From assembly GCF_031458255.1 (NCBI RefSeq), contig NZ_JAVDYC010000001.1:5837001-5901000 (forward strand): a stretch of 64,000 nt of DNA, given 5' to 3'. This DNA is from Catenuloplanes niger (GTDB lineage Bacteria; Actinomycetota; Actinomycetes; Mycobacteriales; Micromonosporaceae). The position numbers and the translations under genes were made by a program. This document shows, piece by piece, positions 8,250-17,223 of the stretch (its first letter is position 1; each line of letters opens with the position of its first letter). Below the pieces are notes generated by a model. That model saw nothing but the letters and a program-made list of their open reading frames with translations, was not told the DNA's origin and made no database searches.

Positions 8250-9014
8250 ATGCGGAGACTCGCCGGGCGGGTCACGGTCATCACCGGCGCGGGCAGCGGC
8301 ATCGGGCTCGCCACCGCGCGCCGGTTCCGGGACGAGGGCGCGTTCGTCGTCTGCGCGGACGTGGACGCGGACGCCGGGAAGGCCGCGGCCGACGAGACCG
8401 GCGGCGAGTTCGTGCGCTGCGACGTGGGCGACGAGGACCAGGTGCGGGCGCTGTTCGACGGCGTCGCGTCGCGGCACGGACGGGTCGACGTCGCGTTCAA
8501 CAACGCCGGGATCTCGCCGCCGGACGACGACTCGATCCTGGAGACCGGGCTGGACGCGTGGGAGCGGGTGCTCCGGGTCAACACCACCAGCGTCTACCTC
8601 TGCTGCAGGTACGCGATCCCGCACATGCGCCGGCAGGGCAAGGGCTCGATCATCAACACCGCGTCGTTCGTGGCCCTGATGGGCGCGGCCACCTCGCAGA
8701 TCGCGTACACGGCCAGCAAGGGTGGCGTGCTCGCGATGACCCGGGAGCTGGGCGTGCAGTTCGCCCGCGAGGGCATCCGGGTGAACGCGCTCTGCCCCGG
8801 CCCGATCGCCACGCCGCTGCTGCTGGAGCTGTTCGCGAAGGACCCGGAGCGAGCCGCGCGCCGGCTGGTGCACGTGCCGATGGGCCGGTTCGGCGAGCCG
8901 TCCGAGATCGCGGCCGCGGTCGCGTTCCTGGCCAGCGACGACGCCTCGTTCATGACGGCCAGCCAGTTCGTCGTGGACGGCGGCATCACCGGCGCGTACG
9001 TGACACCGCTGTAG
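8250..9014 (+). CDS. SDR-family NAD(P)-dependent oxidoreductase
   Basis: The protein has about 254 residues. Classical SDR motifs are present: TGAGSGIG cofactor loop, NNAG, the catalytic Ser-Tyr-Lys set (NTASF...YTASKG) and RVNALCPGPIATPL. A SDR occupies the same place in the mycobacterial glnA4 cluster (Rv2857c). ATG 8250 was preferred over GTG 8238 because the gagggg motif at 8232-8237 is too close to the GTG. It lies 67 bases after the aldehyde dehydrogenase and probably belongs to the same operon. Confidence 0.88.
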   Translation: MRRLAGRVTVITGAGSGIGLATARRFRDEGAFVVCADVDADAGKAAADETGGEFVRCDVGDEDQVRALFDGVASRHGRVDVAFNNAGISPPDDDSILETGLDAWERVLRVNTTSVYLCCRYAIPHMRRQGKGSIINTASFVALMGAATSQIAYTASKGGVLAMTRELGVQFAREGIRVNALCPGPIATPLLLELFAKDPERAARRLVHVPMGRFGEPSEIAAAVAFLASDDASFMTASQFVVDGGITGAYVTPL

Positions 9015-9182
9015 CGCGGCGCGGATTACGGGTTTGGGGACGTCCCACCCAGGGCAGTGTTCTGGATAACAACTCGTCGCGGGCGATCTTCCCGGCCGGG
9101 GCGGGACACAGAGAAGGGCCACAGGCCCCGCTGACGTACCGCCGCGAAGCTGCGTCGACGGGTGCGGGCCGCAGGACCGCCG

Positions 9183-9212
9183 GGCACCACGGCAGCATCA
9201 CGCCGTGGTGCC
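9183..9212 (+). terminator. Probable terminator after the SDR gene
   Basis: Perfect 11-bp stem (9183-9193 with 9202-9212) with an 8-base loop, about 170 bases after the SDR stop. No T-run follows. Confidence 0.6.
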
Positions 9213-9268
9213 GGCGTCTGTTCCGGGGCGGGTCCGGCGGCTCCGGGCGGGCCGCTCCGCGCGGGTCC

Positions 9269-9274
9269 TAGGCT
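9269..9274 (+). promoter_or_regulatory. -10 box TAGGCT of a leaderless gene
   Basis: TAGGCT ends six bases before ATG 9281, so transcription should begin at or near the start codon. The same box and spacing recur before map (15624) and ribF (34818). Confidence 0.65.
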
Positions 9275-9280
9275 CTCCGC

Positions 9281-9769
9281 ATGCGACTTCCTGACCTGGG
9301 CGTGGGTACGCCCGCGCCGACCGGTGGGCCACGGCTGCTGGGCGAGGTGCTGAGCAGCGGGCTGGCGGACCCGGCCGTGTGCGAGGCGGCCGGCCGGGTG
9401 CTGATCGTCAGCAGCCGGTTCAACGCCTGGGCCACCGGTGACGGGCTGACCGAGGCGGGCGGCGGCGAGCTGGCCCGGATGAGCGCGGACGTGGACGCGG
9501 GCTGGTCCGCCGTGCACGCGGCCTGGCGCGACCTGGTCCGCCGCCAGGACGAGTCCGCGGCCGCGCGCCGCGCGATCACCACCGCGGTCGGCATGTCGGT
9601 GCGGGAGCGGATCGCCGCCTACCGGACCGCGGACGCCGAGGCCGGCCTGGACGAGGCCCGGTCCACGCTCACCACCGAGCTGGCCGCGCTCACCGCCCGC
9701 TACGAGGCTCTTCCGCACCGCGGGTCCTGGGATCCGGCCGCCGGGACCGGTGACCGCCCCGGCTCGTGA
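9281..9769 (+). CDS. Hypothetical protein
   Basis: The protein has 162 residues, no membrane segment and no recognised motif. It is rich in Ala and charged residues and predicted mostly helical. Residues 60-145 alternate acidic and basic positions in a coiled-coil-like pattern. The leaderless promoter makes this a real gene in my judgement. It stands between the SDR and the first PuuD-like gene, but no function follows from that position. Confidence 0.7.
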   Translation: MRLPDLGVGTPAPTGGPRLLGEVLSSGLADPAVCEAAGRVLIVSSRFNAWATGDGLTEAGGGELARMSADVDAGWSAVHAAWRDLVRRQDESAAARRAITTAVGMSVRERIAAYRTADAEAGLDEARSTLTTELAALTARYEALPHRGSWDPAAGTGDRPGS

Positions 9770-9793
9770 CGGTGACCACCCGTGGATCGTGCC

Positions 9794-9830
9794 GGGAGGA
9801 GCGCCGGCGACGACCGGTGCCGCGGGAGCA
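9794..9830 (+). repeat. Dispersed intergenic repeat, copy A
   Basis: A 37-base segment nearly identical to 31129-31166 (one extra C there) and to the reverse complement of 52601-52638. It contains a stem, gcgccgg with ccggtgc, around a cgacga loop. All three copies lie between genes. Confidence 0.85.
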
Positions 9831-9919
9831 CGACCGTCATGCTCCTGACGGGGTACGGATCGTCCGCTTGCGGGTGAAGGCGGTCCGGAAGGGCCTCGAT
9901 GACCGGTCGCCCCGCGATC

Positions 9920-9925
9920 TAGGGT
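9920..9925 (+). promoter_or_regulatory. -10 box TAGGGT of a leaderless gene
   Basis: TAGGGT ends six bases before ATG 9932, giving a leaderless message for the first PuuD-like gene. Confidence 0.6.
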
Positions 9926-9931
9926 GGCACG

Positions 9932-10618
9932 ATGCGACCGATCATCGGCATCACGAGCTATCGGGAGCCGGCGTCCTGGGGCATCTGGCGGGACACGGCC
10001 GCGGACCTGGTCCCGCACACCTACGTGCGGGCGGTGACCGAGGCCGGCGGCCGGGCGGTGCTGCTGCCGCCGGACGACGGTGACGCCGGCGTGCTGCGCG
10101 CGCTGGACGGCCTGCTGCTGGCCGGCGGCGCGGACGTCGGACCCGGCCTCTACGGCGCGGAGCCGGCCGCGGCCACCGACTCCCGGCCGGACCGGGACGC
10201 CGGCGAGGTCGCGCTGCTGACCGCCGCGCTCCGCACCGGCCTGCCGATCCTCGGGGTCTGCCGGGGCATGCAGCTGCTCGCGGCCGTGCACGGCGGCCGG
10301 CTGCACCAGCACCTGCCGGACGTGCTCGGGCACGAGAAGCACCGCCCGGCGCCCGGCGTGTTCGGCACGCACGGGCTGCGCTGCGCCCCCGGCAGCCGGA
10401 TCGCCGCGCTGCTCGGGCCGGTGGCCGAGGTGAACACCTACCACCACCAGGGCGTGGCCGACCCGGGGCGGCTGACCGCGACCGGCTGGGCCGACGACGG
10501 GCTGATCGAGGTGGTCGAGGACCCGGCGCACCCGTTCCTGCTCGGGGTGCAGTGGCACCCGGAGGAGGCCGGTGACCTTCGGCCGTTCGCCGCGTTGGTC
10601 AACGCGGCGAAGGCCTAA
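9932..10618 (+). CDS. Gamma-glutamyl-amine hydrolase, class I GATase-like (PuuD type), copy 1
   Basis: The protein has 228 residues of the peptidase C26 family. The nucleophile lies in GVCRGMQLL (about residue 110) and the catalytic His-Glu pair in QWHPEE near the end. GGRLHQHLPDV and NTYHHQ are family signatures. It would hydrolyse the gamma-glutamyl bond of an oxidised gamma-glutamyl amine, releasing glutamate. A second paralogue follows 80 bases later, so the pathway may handle two substrates, or the pair may work together. Confidence 0.88.
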   Translation: MRPIIGITSYREPASWGIWRDTAADLVPHTYVRAVTEAGGRAVLLPPDDGDAGVLRALDGLLLAGGADVGPGLYGAEPAAATDSRPDRDAGEVALLTAALRTGLPILGVCRGMQLLAAVHGGRLHQHLPDVLGHEKHRPAPGVFGTHGLRCAPGSRIAALLGPVAEVNTYHHQGVADPGRLTATGWADDGLIEVVEDPAHPFLLGVQWHPEEAGDLRPFAALVNAAKA

Positions 10619-10698
10619 CCGAACCGCAACCCGCCGGCGTGCGGGCCGTGCCCGGCGCCGCCGATGAGTTCAACACGCTCGGAACAGGGGAGGACCGC

Positions 10699-11421
10699 AT
10701 GACGCGACCGCTGATCGGACTCACCACGTACGCACAGGACACCCGGTTCGGCACGGTGGACGTCCCGTCCGCGGTGCTGCCGCTGACCTATGTGCGCGCG
10801 GTGCACGCGACCGGCGGCCGGGCCGTGCTGATCACCACGGACGATCCGGGTGACGACGTGCTGCACGGCCTGGACGGCATCGTGTTCACCGGTGGCTCGG
10901 ACGTGAGCCCCGGCTACTACGGCGCCGAGCCGCACCCGCTGACGGTCAGCGTGCCGGAGCGCGACGAGGCCGAGATGCTCCTGATGCGCGCCGCGCTGGC
11001 CGCGCCGGACCTGCCGGTGCTCGGCGTCTGCCGGGGCATGCAGCTGCTCACGGTCGCGTCCGGTGGCCGCCTGCACCAGCACGTGCCGGACGTGGTCGGG
11101 CACACCGGGCACATGCCCGGCGACGACCAGGACGGATTCCACCGGGTACGGCTCGCGCCCGGCTCCCGCGCGGCCGCGATCATGGGGCTGGACGCGCCGG
11201 TCAACTCGTTCCACCACCAGGCGGTCGCGGACCCGGGCCGGCTGGTCGCCACCGGCTGGGCCGAGGACGGGCTGGTCGAGGCCGTGGAGGACCCGGACGC
11301 CGGTTTCGTGCTCGGCGTGCAGTGGCACCCGGAGCGCACCGACGACCTCCGGCCGTTCGCCGCGCTGGTCGAGGCCGCGCGGAGCCGCGCCGTCGTCACC
11401 CGGGCGCGGATGGCCGCCTGA
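10699..11421 (+). CDS. Gamma-glutamyl-amine hydrolase (PuuD type), copy 2
   Basis: The protein has 240 residues and shares the layout of the preceding gene: GVCRGMQLL nucleophile, GGRLHQHVPDVVGH, NSFHHQ and QWHPER. It differs in the N-terminal loop and in a C-terminal extension of about 10 residues. The ATG at 10699 has a strong ggggagg site 7-13 bases upstream, while copy 1 is leaderless, so the two copies may be expressed differently. The pair is a recent or retained duplication. Confidence 0.88.
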   Translation: MTRPLIGLTTYAQDTRFGTVDVPSAVLPLTYVRAVHATGGRAVLITTDDPGDDVLHGLDGIVFTGGSDVSPGYYGAEPHPLTVSVPERDEAEMLLMRAALAAPDLPVLGVCRGMQLLTVASGGRLHQHVPDVVGHTGHMPGDDQDGFHRVRLAPGSRAAAIMGLDAPVNSFHHQAVADPGRLVATGWAEDGLVEAVEDPDAGFVLGVQWHPERTDDLRPFAALVEAARSRAVVTRARMAA

Positions 11422-11438
11422 ACCCCGTCCCCGGCGTT

Positions 11439-11472
11439 GCCCGGGCCGCGGTGTTACGGCGCGGCACCGGGC
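11439..11472 (+). terminator. Probable terminator of the amine-catabolism block
   Basis: Two-part stem: gcccgg 11439-11444 with ccgggc 11467-11472, and ccgcg 11446-11450 with cgcgg 11460-11464, around a 9-base loop. No T-run follows. Confidence 0.5.
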
Positions 11473-11518
11473 GGGTATAGGGCCGTCCGAATCGGGGGAC
11501 GCGTCGGGAGGATGCGCA

Positions 11519-14500
11519 ATGGGCTCCGCATCGGACCAGGACACGACGGTTGGCGACCTCCCTGCCGAGCTCGCGTTGGCGTTCGACACCGGCGGGGAGA
11601 TGGGCGCCCGGATGCGGGACCTGGACTGGTCCGCGACCGCGATCGGCGCGCCCGCCTCGTGGCCGCCGGTGTTGCGCGGCGCGGTCGCGCTGATGCTCGC
11701 CTCCCGCGCGCAGATCGTCATCTTCTGGGGCCCGGAGTACGTGGCGCTCTACAACGACGCGTACATCCCGGCCATGGGCGCGAAGCATCCGGCCCACCTC
11801 GGGCGGCCCGGCCGGGAGATGTGGAGCGAGATCTGGGGCCTGATCGGCGGGCTCTTCGACGGCGTGGTCGCGAGCGGTGAGGCGTACTGGGCACCGAACC
11901 ACCGCTTCATGCTGGAGCGGCACGGCTACCTCGAGGAGACGTACTTCGACATCTCCTACGACCCGATCCGCCTGCCGGACGGCACGGTCGGCGGCGTCTA
12001 CTGCATCGTCACGGACACCACCTCGCGCGTGGTCGGCGAGCGGCGGGTCACGGCGCTGAGCACGCTCGGCTCCCGGCTCGGCGAGACCGCGAGCCAGCCC
12101 GCGCTGGCCGCGGAGATCGTGCGGGTGCTCGGCGAGTTCCCGGCGGACGTGCCGTTCTCGATGGTGCGCCTGGAGTCCGGGGACGCGCCGATCCTGGCGG
12201 TCGGCGGCGCCGCGGACGCGGACGTGCGGCCGGTGCCCGTCGACGCGGAGACGCTGCTGCCCACCGCGGACCTGCTGGCGACGGCGCCCGACTCCGCGGC
12301 CGCGGAGGCGTTCGCGACACCGATCACGGCCGGCCACCAGACCGTGGGCGTGCTGGTGCTGGGCCTGAGCCGGCACCTCGCGCGGGACGACGCCTACCTG
12401 GGCTTCTGCCGGCTGGTCGCGGCGCAGGTCAGCAACGCGGTGGCGAACCTGCGCGCCTACGAGCACGAGCGGGCGCAGGCGGCCGCGCTGACCGCGCTGG
12501 ACGAGGCCAAGACCAGCTTCTTCTCCAACGTCAGCCACGAGCTGCGCACGCCGCTGACGCTGATCCTCGGCCCGCTGGAGGACGCGCTCGCCACGCCCGG
12601 CCTCGCCGAGGACGCGCGGGAGCGGCTGGAGGTCATGCAACGCAACGGGTTCCGGCTGCTGAAGCTGGTCAACACGGTGCTGGACTTCTCCCGGATCTCG
12701 GCCGGCCGGCTGCGCGCCACCTACCAGCCCACCGACCTCGCGGACTACACGGCGCGGCTGGCCAGCACGTTCCGCTCCGCGACCGACCGGGCCGGGCTGC
12801 GCCTGGTGGTGGACTGCCCGTCGCTGCCCGCGCCGGTGCACGTCGACCGGGAGATGTGGGAAAAGATCATCCTCAACCTGCTGTCGAACGCGGTGAAGTT
12901 CACCTTCACCGGCAGCGTCACGGTTCGGGCGCGGGCCGCCGGACCGGTCGCGGTCGTCGAGGTCGCGGACACCGGCGTGGGCATCGCGGCCGAGGAGATC
13001 CCGCAGCTCTTCGAACGGTTCCACCGGGTCGCCGGGGTCCGGGCGCGCAGCCACGAGGGGACCGGCATCGGGCTGGCCCTGGTCCGCGAGCTGATCGAGC
13101 AGCACGGCGGCACCGTCACGGTCACCAGCACGCCCGGCGAGGGCAGCGTGTTCCGGCTGACCGTGCCGTTCGGCAGCGCGCACCTGCCGCCGGACCGGAT
13201 GATCGAGCCCGCGCCACTGGCCGACCAGGTCGACGGCCGGCAGTTCCTGGAGGAGACGCGGCCGTGGCTGGCCGAGGAGCCACCGGCCGCGGCCCCGCCG
13301 CCCCGGACGCCGGGGCGGGGCCGGATCCTGCTCGCGGACGACAACGGCGACCTGCGCGACCACGTGACCCGGCTGCTGCGCCCGCACTGGGACGTGGTCG
13401 CGGTCGCGGACGGGCAGGCCGCGCTGGACGCCGCGCTCGGCACGTCGTTCGACCTGGTGCTGACCGACGTGATGATGCCCCGGATGGACGGGTTCGCGCT
13501 GGTCGAGGCGTTGCGCAAGGACCAGCGGACCAGCGGCGTGCCGGTGATCATCCTGTCCGCGCGGGCCGGTGACGAGGCGTCCGTCGAGGGACTCGCTGCC
13601 GGTGCCGACGACTACCTGGTCAAGCCGTTCACCGCGCGTGACCTGGTCGCCCGGGTCCGGGCGAACCTGGAACTGGGCCAGCTCCGCGGCCGGATCACCG
13701 CCCGGCTGCGCGCGCTGGTCGACGCGGCCGCGGACCTGAACGCGGCCCGCTCCACCACCGCGGTCATCGAGGCCGCGGCCGGTCACGCGCTTCGCATGGT
13801 CAACGCCGGCCGGGTGGTCGCGACCGTGCGCGGTGCCAGCTTCGAGACCCGGCGCGTCGAGGAGACCCCGGAGCAGCCGTCCGCGGTGGTGCCGCTGGCC
13901 GGCGCGACCGGCGACCCGCTCGGTGAGCTCGCCGTCTGGCGCGACGGGCACGACCCGACCCCGTTCGACGAGGTGGTGCTCGCCCAGCTCGGCCGCCTGG
14001 TCGGGATCAGGCTGGAGAACGCCCGGCTCTACGAGGCCGAGCACCGGATCGCCACCACGCTGCAGCACAGCCTGCTGCCCCGGTCGCTGCCCAAGGTGCC
14101 GGGCGCGGTGACCGCCAGCCGCTACCTGGCCGGCTCCGCGGAGGCCGAGGTCGGCGGCGACTGGTACGACGTGATCGTCGGTCCGGGCGGCCACCTCGAC
14201 CTGGTCATCGGCGACGTGGTCGGCAAGGGCGTGCACGCGGCCGCGGCCATGGGGCAGCTGCGCAACGCGCTCCGGGCGTACCTGCTGGAGGGCTTCGACC
14301 CGGGCGAGGCGCTGACCCGGCTCAACCGGCTGGTGGACAACCTCGGGCGCCGGCAGTTCGCCACCGTGGTCTGCGTGCGCTACGACCCGGTGCGGCGCGA
14401 CCTGCTGTTCGCCAGCGCCGGACACCCGTCACCCGTGGTGATCACCACCGAGGCGGACGTCGCGTTCCTCCACGAGACCGCGCTCGGGCCGCCGATCGGA

Positions 14501-15178
14501 GCGCTGCCGCAGGCCACGTACCGCACCGGCACGGGGCGGCTGTCGGTCGGCTCCCGCCTGCTGCTCTACACGGACGGGCTGATCGAGGACCGGCGGCAGG
14601 GCATCGACACCGGCCTGCAGGCGCTGCTGACCGACGCCGCACGCCCCGCCGACCACGTGGAGGATCTGATCGACGGGCTGCTGCGCCGGGTGGCGGACCA
14701 GCCGCTGCACGACGACATCGCGCTGCTGGCACTGGAGGCGGCCGAGGCGGACCGGATGGACCTGCGGCTGCCGTCCGACCCGAACCGGCTGTCCGTGCTG
14801 CGGCGGCGGCTGGACGACTTCCTGGCCGCGCACGGCGTACCGGAGAACGAGATCTTCGATCTGACCGTCGCGGTGTCCGAGGCCGCCGCGAACGCGATCG
14901 AGCACCCGGTCGCGCCGCGCGAACCGGTCATCGACGTGACCGTGCGGATCGCGACCGGCCCGGACGGCGTGCCGGCCGCGGTGGAGGCCACGATCCGGGA
15001 CACCGGCGGCTGGCGGCCGGAGGGCGAGGCCGGGTTCCGCGGGCGCGGTCTGGCGCTGATCCGGGCGCTGGCGACGCTGACCGTGGAACGCTCGGCGGCC
15101 GGCACCGCACTCACGCTGCGCCGCGAGCTCGGCACGCCGGCGTCTCCCGACCGGGACGCGCCGGGGCGAGGTGCCTGA
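11519..15178 (+). CDS. Hybrid sensor kinase / receiver / PP2C phosphatase / anti-sigma kinase
   Basis: The protein has 1219 residues with five recognisable parts. A PAS-like sensor (about 30-170) starts with SWPPVLRGAVALMLASRAQI. A GAF-like region spans about 180-310. A HisKA/HATPase pair follows, with phosphoacceptor His340 in NVSHELRTPLT. A receiver with Asp650 in LTDVMMPRMDG comes next, then a second GAF-like stretch. A PP2C/SpoIIE phosphatase (about 850-1060) shows EVGGDWYDV and IGDVVGKGVHAAAAM. The last 135 residues are a RsbW-like anti-sigma ATPase (SEAAANAIEHP). The protein joins two-component sensing to a partner-switching sigma circuit. The STAS gene converging from 15529 is a candidate substrate of the phosphatase and kinase ends. 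A gggagga site precedes the start. Confidence 0.92.
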   Translation: MGSASDQDTTVGDLPAELALAFDTGGEMGARMRDLDWSATAIGAPASWPPVLRGAVALMLASRAQIVIFWGPEYVALYNDAYIPAMGAKHPAHLGRPGREMWSEIWGLIGGLFDGVVASGEAYWAPNHRFMLERHGYLEETYFDISYDPIRLPDGTVGGVYCIVTDTTSRVVGERRVTALSTLGSRLGETASQPALAAEIVRVLGEFPADVPFSMVRLESGDAPILAVGGAADADVRPVPVDAETLLPTADLLATAPDSAAAEAFATPITAGHQTVGVLVLGLSRHLARDDAYLGFCRLVAAQVSNAVANLRAYEHERAQAAALTALDEAKTSFFSNVSHELRTPLTLILGPLEDALATPGLAEDARERLEVMQRNGFRLLKLVNTVLDFSRISAGRLRATYQPTDLADYTARLASTFRSATDRAGLRLVVDCPSLPAPVHVDREMWEKIILNLLSNAVKFTFTGSVTVRARAAGPVAVVEVADTGVGIAAEEIPQLFERFHRVAGVRARSHEGTGIGLALVRELIEQHGGTVTVTSTPGEGSVFRLTVPFGSAHLPPDRMIEPAPLADQVDGRQFLEETRPWLAEEPPAAAPPPRTPGRGRILLADDNGDLRDHVTRLLRPHWDVVAVADGQAALDAALGTSFDLVLTDVMMPRMDGFALVEALRKDQRTSGVPVIILSARAGDEASVEGLAAGADDYLVKPFTARDLVARVRANLELGQLRGRITARLRALVDAAADLNAARSTTAVIEAAAGHALRMVNAGRVVATVRGASFETRRVEETPEQPSAVVPLAGATGDPLGELAVWRDGHDPTPFDEVVLAQLGRLVGIRLENARLYEAEHRIATTLQHSLLPRSLPKVPGAVTASRYLAGSAEAEVGGDWYDVIVGPGGHLDLVIGDVVGKGVHAAAAMGQLRNALRAYLLEGFDPGEALTRLNRLVDNLGRRQFATVVCVRYDPVRRDLLFASAGHPSPVVITTEADVAFLHETALGPPIGALPQATYRTGTGRLSVGSRLLLYTDGLIEDRRQGIDTGLQALLTDAARPADHVEDLIDGLLRRVADQPLHDDIALLALEAAEADRMDLRLPSDPNRLSVLRRRLDDFLAAHGVPENEIFDLTVAVSEAAANAIEHPVAPREPVIDVTVRIATGPDGVPAAVEATIRDTGGWRPEGEAGFRGRGLALIRALATLTVERSAAGTALTLRRELGTPASPDRDAPGRGA

Positions 15179-15191
15179 CCCGGCGCGCCCG

Positions 15192-15219
15192 GACCGTCCG
15201 GCCCCGGGGCCGGACGGTC
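15192..15219. terminator. Bidirectional terminator between convergent genes
   Basis: A perfect 28-base palindrome (14-bp arms, effectively a 4-base loop) lies between the kinase stop and the STAS stop. It overlaps the last bases of the STAS gene and serves both converging genes. Confidence 0.75.
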
Positions 15220-15529
15220 AGGCGGTCAACCAGGGCTGGTCGCCGAGGCCGGAGATCTCCAGCACGCGGCGGACCTGGCGGGACGGCAGCACGGAGAGCC
15301 GGCCGGCGTAGTGCTCCGCGATCCGGACCAGCGCGTGGATCGCGGCCGAGTCGAAGAACGAGACCGGGCGCAGGTCCAGCGTCAGGAACGCGGCCCGGGA
15401 GCCGGTCGCGGTCGCGTAGAACCGGTCGGCCGTGGACATGTCGACCTCACCGGACACGCGAACGTTGACCTGGTCCCCGTCGACGTCGGTGACGGCGGAG
15501 AACGTCGGCTCGGCGCCCTGTTGATCCAC
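15218..15529 (-). CDS. STAS-domain anti-sigma factor antagonist
   Basis: The protein has 103 residues. It has the STAS fold signature LDLRPVSFFDSAAIHALVRI, with the predicted phosphorylatable Ser in FFDSAA, and VNVRVSGEVDMSTAD before it. Such proteins bind an RsbW-like kinase when unphosphorylated and free the sigma factor. The adjacent convergent gene carries both a SpoIIE-type phosphatase and an RsbW-like kinase domain, so a local partner-switching module is likely. The frame continues upstream, but longer starts would run into the map gene; the GTG at 15529 gives the normal length. Confidence 0.85.
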   Translation of the reverse strand: MDQQGAEPTFSAVTDVDGDQVNVRVSGEVDMSTADRFYATATGSRAAFLTLDLRPVSFFDSAAIHALVRIAEHYAGRLSVLPSRQVRRVLEISGLGDQPWLTA

Positions 15530-15623
15530 GCCGGTTACGATTTCACAGGGCCCGGAACGGAGCAACAACCTCCCACCCCATCCAGTGAACGCACAGGTTT
15601 CCGCGTTCGGAGGACGGCGGCGA

Positions 15624-15629
15624 TAGGCT
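15624..15629 (+). promoter_or_regulatory. -10 box TAGGCT of leaderless map
   Basis: TAGGCT ends six bases before ATG 15636; no ribosome site is present, consistent with leaderless initiation. Confidence 0.7.
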
Positions 15630-15635
15630 TCCGGC

Positions 15636-16493
15636 ATGACCGTTCGCGCGCCTCTCACCCCGGGCACCGTCACGCCGCGGCGTCAGGTGCCCTCCCAGAT
15701 CCCCCGCCCGGAGTACGTCGGTAAGGACCGGCCGCGGCAGTGGACCGGGTCGCACGTGCAGACGCCGGAGACCATCGAGAAAATGCGTCTGGCCGGCCGG
15801 CTCGCGGCGCAGGCCACCCAGCTCGCCGGGGAGCACTGCAAGCCCGGCGTCACCACCGACGAGATCGACCGCGTGGTGCACGAGTTCCTGCTCGACCACG
15901 GGGCGTACCCGTCCACGCTCGGCTACAAGGGCTTCCCGAAGTCGTGCTGCACCTCGCTCAACGAGGTCATCTGCCACGGCATCCCGGACAGCACGGTGCT
16001 GGAGGACGGCGACATCATCAACGTCGACGTCACCGCGTTCATCGGCGGCGTGCACGGCGACACGGACGCGACGTTCTGCGTCGGCGAGGTCTCCGAGGAG
16101 GCGCGGCTGCTGGTCGAGCGCACCCACGAGGCGATGATGCGCGGCATCAAGGCGGTCGCGCCGGGCCGGCAGATCAACGCGATCGGCCGGGTCATCGAGT
16201 CGTACGCGAAGCGGTTCGGCTACGGCGTGGTCCGCGACTTCACCGGCCACGGCATCGGCGAGACGTTCCACAGCGGCCTCTACATCCCGCACTACGACAA
16301 CCCGTCGCTGGACGTGGTGATGGAACCCGGCATGACGTTCACGATCGAGCCGATGATCACGCTCGGCACCCACGAGTACGAGATGTGGGACGACCGGTGG
16401 ACCGTGGTCACCAAGGACCGGAAGTGGACCGCCCAGTTCGAGCACACGCTGGTCGTGACCGACTCCGGCTACGAGATCCTGACCCTGCCCTGA
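15636..16493 (+). CDS. map: Methionine aminopeptidase, type I
   Basis: The protein has 285 residues. It removes the initiator Met from new proteins in the cytoplasm. The metal ligands are visible as the two Asp of [19 protein letters not shown], the His of TGHGIG, the Glu of FTIEPM and the Glu near FEHT. The 45-residue N-terminal extension containing [11 protein letters not shown], before the catalytic core, is typical of the longer actinobacterial isoform and lacks the zinc-finger Cys residues. No secretion operon accompanies it. Confidence 0.95.
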   Translation: MTVRAPLTPGTVTPRRQVPSQIPRPEYVGKDRPRQWTGSHVQTPETIEKMRLAGRLAAQATQLAGEHCKPGVTTDEIDRVVHEFLLDHGAYPSTLGYKGFPKSCCTSLNEVICHGIPDSTVLEDGDIINVDVTAFIGGVHGDTDATFCVGEVSEEARLLVERTHEAMMRGIKAVAPGRQINAIGRVIESYAKRFGYGVVRDFTGHGIGETFHSGLYIPHYDNPSLDVVMEPGMTFTIEPMITLGTHEYEMWDDRWTVVTKDRKWTAQFEHTLVVTDSGYEILTLP

Positions 16494-16506
16494 GCCGGGG
16501 GCAGGT

Positions 16507-17223
16507 CTAGCGGTCGTCGAAGACGGTGTCCGGGGTGGCGTCCACCGGGCGCCCCCGCCCGGTCAGTTCCGTGGCCAGCTCGCGCAGGACACGGCCGAGG
16601 TCGGCCATGTCCAGGCCGGCGAACCCGGTCCGGCGCACCGCGTCCGCGCTGTCCCGGAAGTAGGTGCGGCTGAGCAGGCCGGTGACCATCGCGGCGTGCA
16701 GCCGGGCCTCGCCGAGCTGCTGCAACGCGGCGTCGGTCTCGTACCACTCGGCCAGCCGGACGGCGCGGGCGTGCGCGGCCGACGCGGCGGCCCACGCCTG
16801 CCGGGCGAGCGTGGTGAACTCCAGCGGACGGGCCTGCGCCAGCCGGCCCAGGTGGACGTCGCGCAGCCGCCGCAGCCAGCCGTCCGGGTCGTGCACCGCG
16901 CGCGTGGTCACGTACCGGTCCGCGGTCAGCGGCCACAGCGCGGTCAGCGTGCGGGCCGCGCGCAGGTGCTCGTCGGCGCCGGTCGCGCTCAGCCGGACCA
17001 GCACGCCGTCCACCCGCCGGCTCACGCTCCACGGTCCGCTGCCCGGCCGGTAGGTCGCCACGATCATCTCGATGTCGCTGCCGTCACCGTCGTCGCCGTG
17101 CGCCAGGCCGCCGTGCACGCCGACGCTCAGCACGTCCGCCGGGTAGCGGCGCCGGACCGCGTCGCCGACCCGCTCCGCGACCAGCCAGCGCGGATTCACC
17201 AGATACGGATTCGTCCCGGTCAC
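16507..17223 (-). CDS. KNTase-like nucleotidyltransferase
   Basis: The protein has 238 residues. VGVHGGLAHGDDGDGSDIEM near residue 32 is the Pol-beta-type nucleotidyltransferase motif. Its spacing recalls the aminoglycoside 4'-nucleotidyltransferase KNTase (G-S/G...D...SDIEM). The C-terminal helical half also resembles that family. It could adenylylate an aminoglycoside-like hydroxyl or have a housekeeping role; resistance is not demonstrated. It ends 13 bases past the map stop on the opposite strand. The GTG start is the one that puts the motif at the usual distance from the N-terminus. Confidence 0.75.
   Translation of the reverse strand: MTGTNPYLVNPRWLVAERVGDAVRRRYPADVLSVGVHGGLAHGDDGDGSDIEMIVATYRPGSGPWSVSRRVDGVLVRLSATGADEHLRAARTLTALWPLTADRYVTTRAVHDPDGWLRRLRDVHLGRLAQARPLEFTTLARQAWAAASAAHARAVRLAEWYETDAALQQLGEARLHAAMVTGLLSRTYFRDSADAVRRTGFAGLDMADLGRVLRELATELTGRGRPVDATPDTVFDDR

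Noticed and set aside
15530-15673. Longer start for the STAS protein
   Set aside because: It would overlap the map promoter and first codons, and the extra 48 residues look like no STAS protein.
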